Below are positions 61,784 to 64,000 of a DNA stretch of 64,000 nt, in pieces. The stretch is from Lachnospiraceae bacterium UBA935. GTDB lineage: Bacteria > Bacillota > Clostridia > Lachnospirales > Lachnospiraceae. The stretch is from assembly GCA_002293525.1 (NCBI GenBank), contig DBDJ01000069.1, positions 4,803 through 68,802 of the forward strand, read 5' to 3'. Numbering within the stretch: the first letter of the stretch is position 1; every line of letters begins with the position of its first letter. A program made the translations under genes and the position numbers. Under the pieces are notes generated by a model that was not told the origin of the DNA, ran no database searches, and was given only the letters and a program-made list of their open reading frames with translations.

Positions 61784-63154
61784 ATGCGTTGGGGAATTAC
61801 CAGAGAAAAAGCTTTTTATCAGAAGGTCTTTACGATCATGCTGCCGGTGGCGTTACAACAGGCCATTAATTCGGGGGTTAATATGGTGGATACGATGATG
61901 CTGGGACAGCTGGGCGAAATCCCGCTTTCCGCCTCCAGTCTGGCCAACCAGTTCTATCTGCTTTTTACCATCGTGTGCATGGGTATTGTTGGCGGTGCCA
62001 GCGTGCTGGCGGCCCAGTTCTGGGGAGCCGGCGACAAGGAGCGGGTCAGGGAAACGTTCAATCTGGCTTTAAAACTGACGCTGCTCGTGAGCCTTGTTTT
62101 TACGGTATTAACGGCTCTTTTCTCCCAGCAGATCATGTTGATTTATACCCGTGAAACAGCAGTAATCGAGCAGGGCGTCCGTTATCTGAGCGTGACCGTC
62201 TTTATATTTGCCATCCACGGCATCGGCTTCGTCGCCGCCTTTCTGATGCGGACGGTCGGCAACAGCCGGCTGGGACTTACGGTTTCGGTCATCTCTTTCT
62301 TTGTCAATATCGCTGCCAATTATATATTTATCTTCGGCCGTCTGGGCGCGCCACAGATGGGTATCGCCGGCGCGGCGCTAGGGACGCTGATTGCCCGGTC
62401 GGCAGAATTTTTAATAACGGTTATTTATGTTTTTATCATCGACAAGACTTTGGGGCTGCGGCTCCGCCATCTGCGGAAAAATCCTTCCCCGCCGTTTATC
62501 AAAAACTACCTCCGGCTCGGTGCGCCGGTCTTGGTGTCGGACGCACTGCTGGGCTTGGGCGGCAATATGATCTCAATCGTCATCGGCCATATGGGTTCGG
62601 CGATCGTCGCTGCCAATGCCATCTGCATGGTCATTGACCGGCTTTGCACCGTGGTCATCCACGGCGTCGCCATTGCCTCCGGCATCGTTACGGGCAACAC
62701 CGTCGGCCGCGGCGAACGGGAAAAGGCGATGGAACAGGGGCGCACTTTTTATCTTCTCAGCATCGTCTTCGGCCTGTTCGGCTCCCTGATGGTGTTGCTG
62801 ATCGGCCCGATGACCATTGCTTTTTATACCTTAACCGCTGAAACGGCTGCCCTGACCAGGCAGATGATGGTTATCTATGCGGTGATTGTCTTCTTCCAGT
62901 GCATACAGACGGTGATGACTAAGGGAGTACTGCGCGGCGGCGGCGACACCCGCTTCTTGATGGTGGCCGACATCCTGTTCCTGTGGCTCGTGTCGATTCC
63001 GCTGGGTGCCGCCGGCGGCCTGCTGTTTCACTGGCCGGCCGGGCTGACGGTAATCTGTCTGCGCATCGATTACCTGATCAAATCCTTCTGGTGTGTCACC
63101 CGTCTTAAGTCGGGGAAATGGATTTATGAGGCAAATGATTATCATAACCAGTAA
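61784..63154 (+). CDS. MATE-family multidrug/metabolite exporter
   Basis: A 456-residue membrane protein with twelve transmembrane segments in two related halves. It has 'MLPVALQQAINSGVNMVDTM' and 'MLGQLGEIPLSASSLANQFY' at the start, and 'VGSAIVAANAI'-like text in the second half ('GHMGSAIVAANAICMVIDRL'). The family exports cationic compounds with Na+ or H+ entry. The ATG at 61784 is favoured over an earlier in-frame ATG by GGGAGG 8 bases upstream. It is monocistronic, followed by a palindromic repeat element. Confidence 0.92.
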   Translation: MRWGITREKAFYQKVFTIMLPVALQQAINSGVNMVDTMMLGQLGEIPLSASSLANQFYLLFTIVCMGIVGGASVLAAQFWGAGDKERVRETFNLALKLTLLVSLVFTVLTALFSQQIMLIYTRETAVIEQGVRYLSVTVFIFAIHGIGFVAAFLMRTVGNSRLGLTVSVISFFVNIAANYIFIFGRLGAPQMGIAGAALGTLIARSAEFLITVIYVFIIDKTLGLRLRHLRKNPSPPFIKNYLRLGAPVLVSDALLGLGGNMISIVIGHMGSAIVAANAICMVIDRLCTVVIHGVAIASGIVTGNTVGRGEREKAMEQGRTFYLLSIVFGLFGSLMVLLIGPMTIAFYTLTAETAALTRQMMVIYAVIVFFQCIQTVMTKGVLRGGGDTRFLMVADILFLWLVSIPLGAAGGLLFHWPAGLTVICLRIDYLIKSFWCVTRLKSGKWIYEANDYHNQ

Positions 63155-63244
63155 AATCGATGCAACAACGGTTGCAAGGAGTTTCATTCCACTATGCCTA
63201 CAACCCATAAGCCAGGTTTCCAGGCCTTCCGGTTGGGATGCCGA

Positions 63245-63485
63245 ATCGTCAGATTGCCCGGGACTCATCGGCGCCGGTTCCTTGCGGGAGAAAATTAGTA
63301 CAACTTATTTCCCGCTAAGGAAAAAACCAGTGGTGGACGGCCAAGGATGGCCGGCCAAGTCAGTACGCGCCAAGGAGGGTGCTTGCTGACGACACGGAAG
63401 CTACCATTACTTCAGGCGGGAAATTTAGTTGTACTTTTTTCGGGAGCCAGAACTGGAGCCGATGAGTCCCGGGCAATCTGACGAT
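63245..63485. repeat. Long palindromic repeat element, about 240 bp
   Basis: The 28 bases at 63245-63272 (ATCGTCAGATTGCCCGGGAC-) are exactly inverted at 63458-63485, and the next 8 match with two differences. Further inward, a second imperfect inverted pair shares GTACAACT and TTTCCCGC (about 63285-63316 and 63416-63446). The centre (about 63320-63414) is GC-rich with GGCCAAGGATGGCCGGCC-like strings. No transposase is present, so it looks like a non-autonomous palindromic element or a large structured RNA. Confidence 0.75.
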
Positions 63486-63512
63486 GACCGCTTAAGCCAG
63501 TCAGCTGATGGC
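63482..63512 (-). repeat. Dispersed CTTAAG repeat, copy C (inverted)
   Basis: The reverse complement of these 31 bases is identical to 44561-44591. It abuts the right arm of the palindromic element, suggesting the repeat is an end of that element. Confidence 0.85.
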
Positions 63513-63564
63513 AATAAGCTGCTTGCACTAAAATTTAGGCCATTTAACGGTTCATTACAGAAAA

Positions 63565-63595
63565 AGCCGGTATGCTAATCCGCAGCATACCGACT
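63565..63595 (-). terminator. Terminator of the chitin-binding protein gene
   Basis: AGCCGGTATGCT (63565-63576) pairs with AGCATACCGACT (63584-63595), with one wobble. On the minus strand the stem is followed by TTTTTC. It lies 42 bp beyond the stop codon. Confidence 0.9.
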
Positions 63596-63636
63596 CAGTT
63601 TACTCTATATTTTCATACTATATTGTGACTCGCAGA

Positions 63637-64000
63637 TCACTCGATCAATTCCCAGACATCACTGCTGCCCGGTGTATTTCCTCTCGTCCACCATTTGGCC
63701 TGATAAATATGGCCTTCATACATGACCCTGTCGCCGCCGACATAGGCCTTGGCCGCATTATAGGCGTCAGCAGATCCGGTTCCGCCGCCGTCACCGCCGG
63801 AAATCTTTTCCCATGCCTGGTTGGTGTCAGGCGCTGCTCCGCCTTTTGTCCACCACTTGGCTTTGTAGGTGCTGCCGTTATATACCACGGTATCGCCGGC
63901 CACATATATCATATTGGGATCATAGGTGTCTCCGCTGCTGTCGCCGGGGTTATCCGGCTCCACATCGCCGTTGCCATCGCCGGGGTTGTCCGGGTCCTCA
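63637..64000 (-). CDS. C-terminal CBM5/12 modules of a chitin-active enzyme (cut by window edge)
   Basis: The frame is open to the right edge; 120 codons are visible. A linker rich in Asp, Pro, Asn and Gly (repeated PDNPGD) leads into two carbohydrate-binding modules of family 5/12. The first contains 'YVAGDTVVYNGSTYKAKWWT' and the second 'YVGGDRVMYEGHIYQAKWWT', each ending in a W-E-x-I motif. The paired aromatic residues of AKWW bind chitin. The catalytic domain, probably GH18 or GH19, would lie outside the window. With the GH18 gene at 32915-34933, this indicates chitin use. Confidence 0.9.
   Translation of the reverse strand, partial: EDPDNPGDGNGDVEPDNPGDSSGDTYDPNMIYVAGDTVVYNGSTYKAKWWTKGGAAPDTNQAWEKISGGDGGGTGSADAYNAAKAYVGGDRVMYEGHIYQAKWWTRGNTPGSSDVWELIE

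Overview
The window looks like a chromosomal segment of an anaerobic, carbohydrate-degrading Firmicute, most likely a Lachnospiraceae-type clostridium. This is inferred from gene content, not from a marker gene. The supporting signs are strong AGGAGG ribosome-binding sites, an AgrD-like peptide of the QPK-type found in clostridia, a glnA gene followed by an ANTAR regulator, YesM/YesN-type two-component control of an LplB/LplC-type sugar ABC transporter, GPH-family transport and GH18/43/51/65 enzymes. Base composition is mixed: metabolic operons are GC-richer, while regulatory and secreted-protein regions (about 1-7 kb and 18-21 kb) are AT-rich. No rRNA, tRNA, CRISPR array or intact transposase was seen.

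Region by region. 1-6.8 kb: a truncated chemoreceptor, an unknown secreted protein, a probable small structured RNA, and an agr-like module (LytTR regulator, AgrD-like peptide too short for routine ORF calling, and a receptor whose ATPase domain is degenerate) without AgrB. 6.8-21 kb: LRR lipoprotein, SRAP protein, chemoreceptor, MerR-ABC exporter operon, HTH regulator plus isochorismatase-like protein, PHP phosphatase, beta-phosphoglucomutase, a PTPS/QueD-like protein with a zinc ribbon, a BtrH-like protein and two small exported proteins. 21-27.6 kb: purC-purB-glnA-ANTAR regulator-hisH-hisF, all touching glutamine and AICAR metabolism, preceded by a leader terminator and a remnant of a class II glutamine amidotransferase. 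27.7-32.3 kb: an AlbA_2/Schlafen-type protein and a large SF1 helicase with a nuclease-like C-terminus. The helicase gene is split by a 65-bp insertion bounded by 32-bp direct repeats; precise loss of 65 bp would restore one 1003-residue frame. 32.4-35 kb: a decayed gatB fragment meeting a truncated chitinase.

35-42.5 kb (minus strand): AraC regulator, esterase, GPH transporter, ChbG-like deacetylase, MBL hydrolase and GH65 phosphorylase, a disaccharide-use operon. 42.9-47 kb: secreted transglutaminase-like protein and secreted metallophosphoesterase. 47.4-61.5 kb (minus strand): YesM kinase, YesN regulator, two permeases, solute-binding lipoprotein, a 1372-residue esterase-arabinofuranosidase fusion, a second esterase and GH43. 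This reads as a complete sense-import-digest locus for esterified arabinose-containing oligosaccharides. 61.8-64 kb: MATE exporter, a long palindromic repeat element, and the CBM5/12 tail of a chitin-active enzyme running off the window.

A recurring theme is short direct duplication. It appears in the helicase, in the 3' ends of two genes, inside the SRAP gene, in AT-rich in-frame microsatellites of two glycoside hydrolases, and in intergenic tandems. Two dispersed hairpin or palindrome repeat families are also present.
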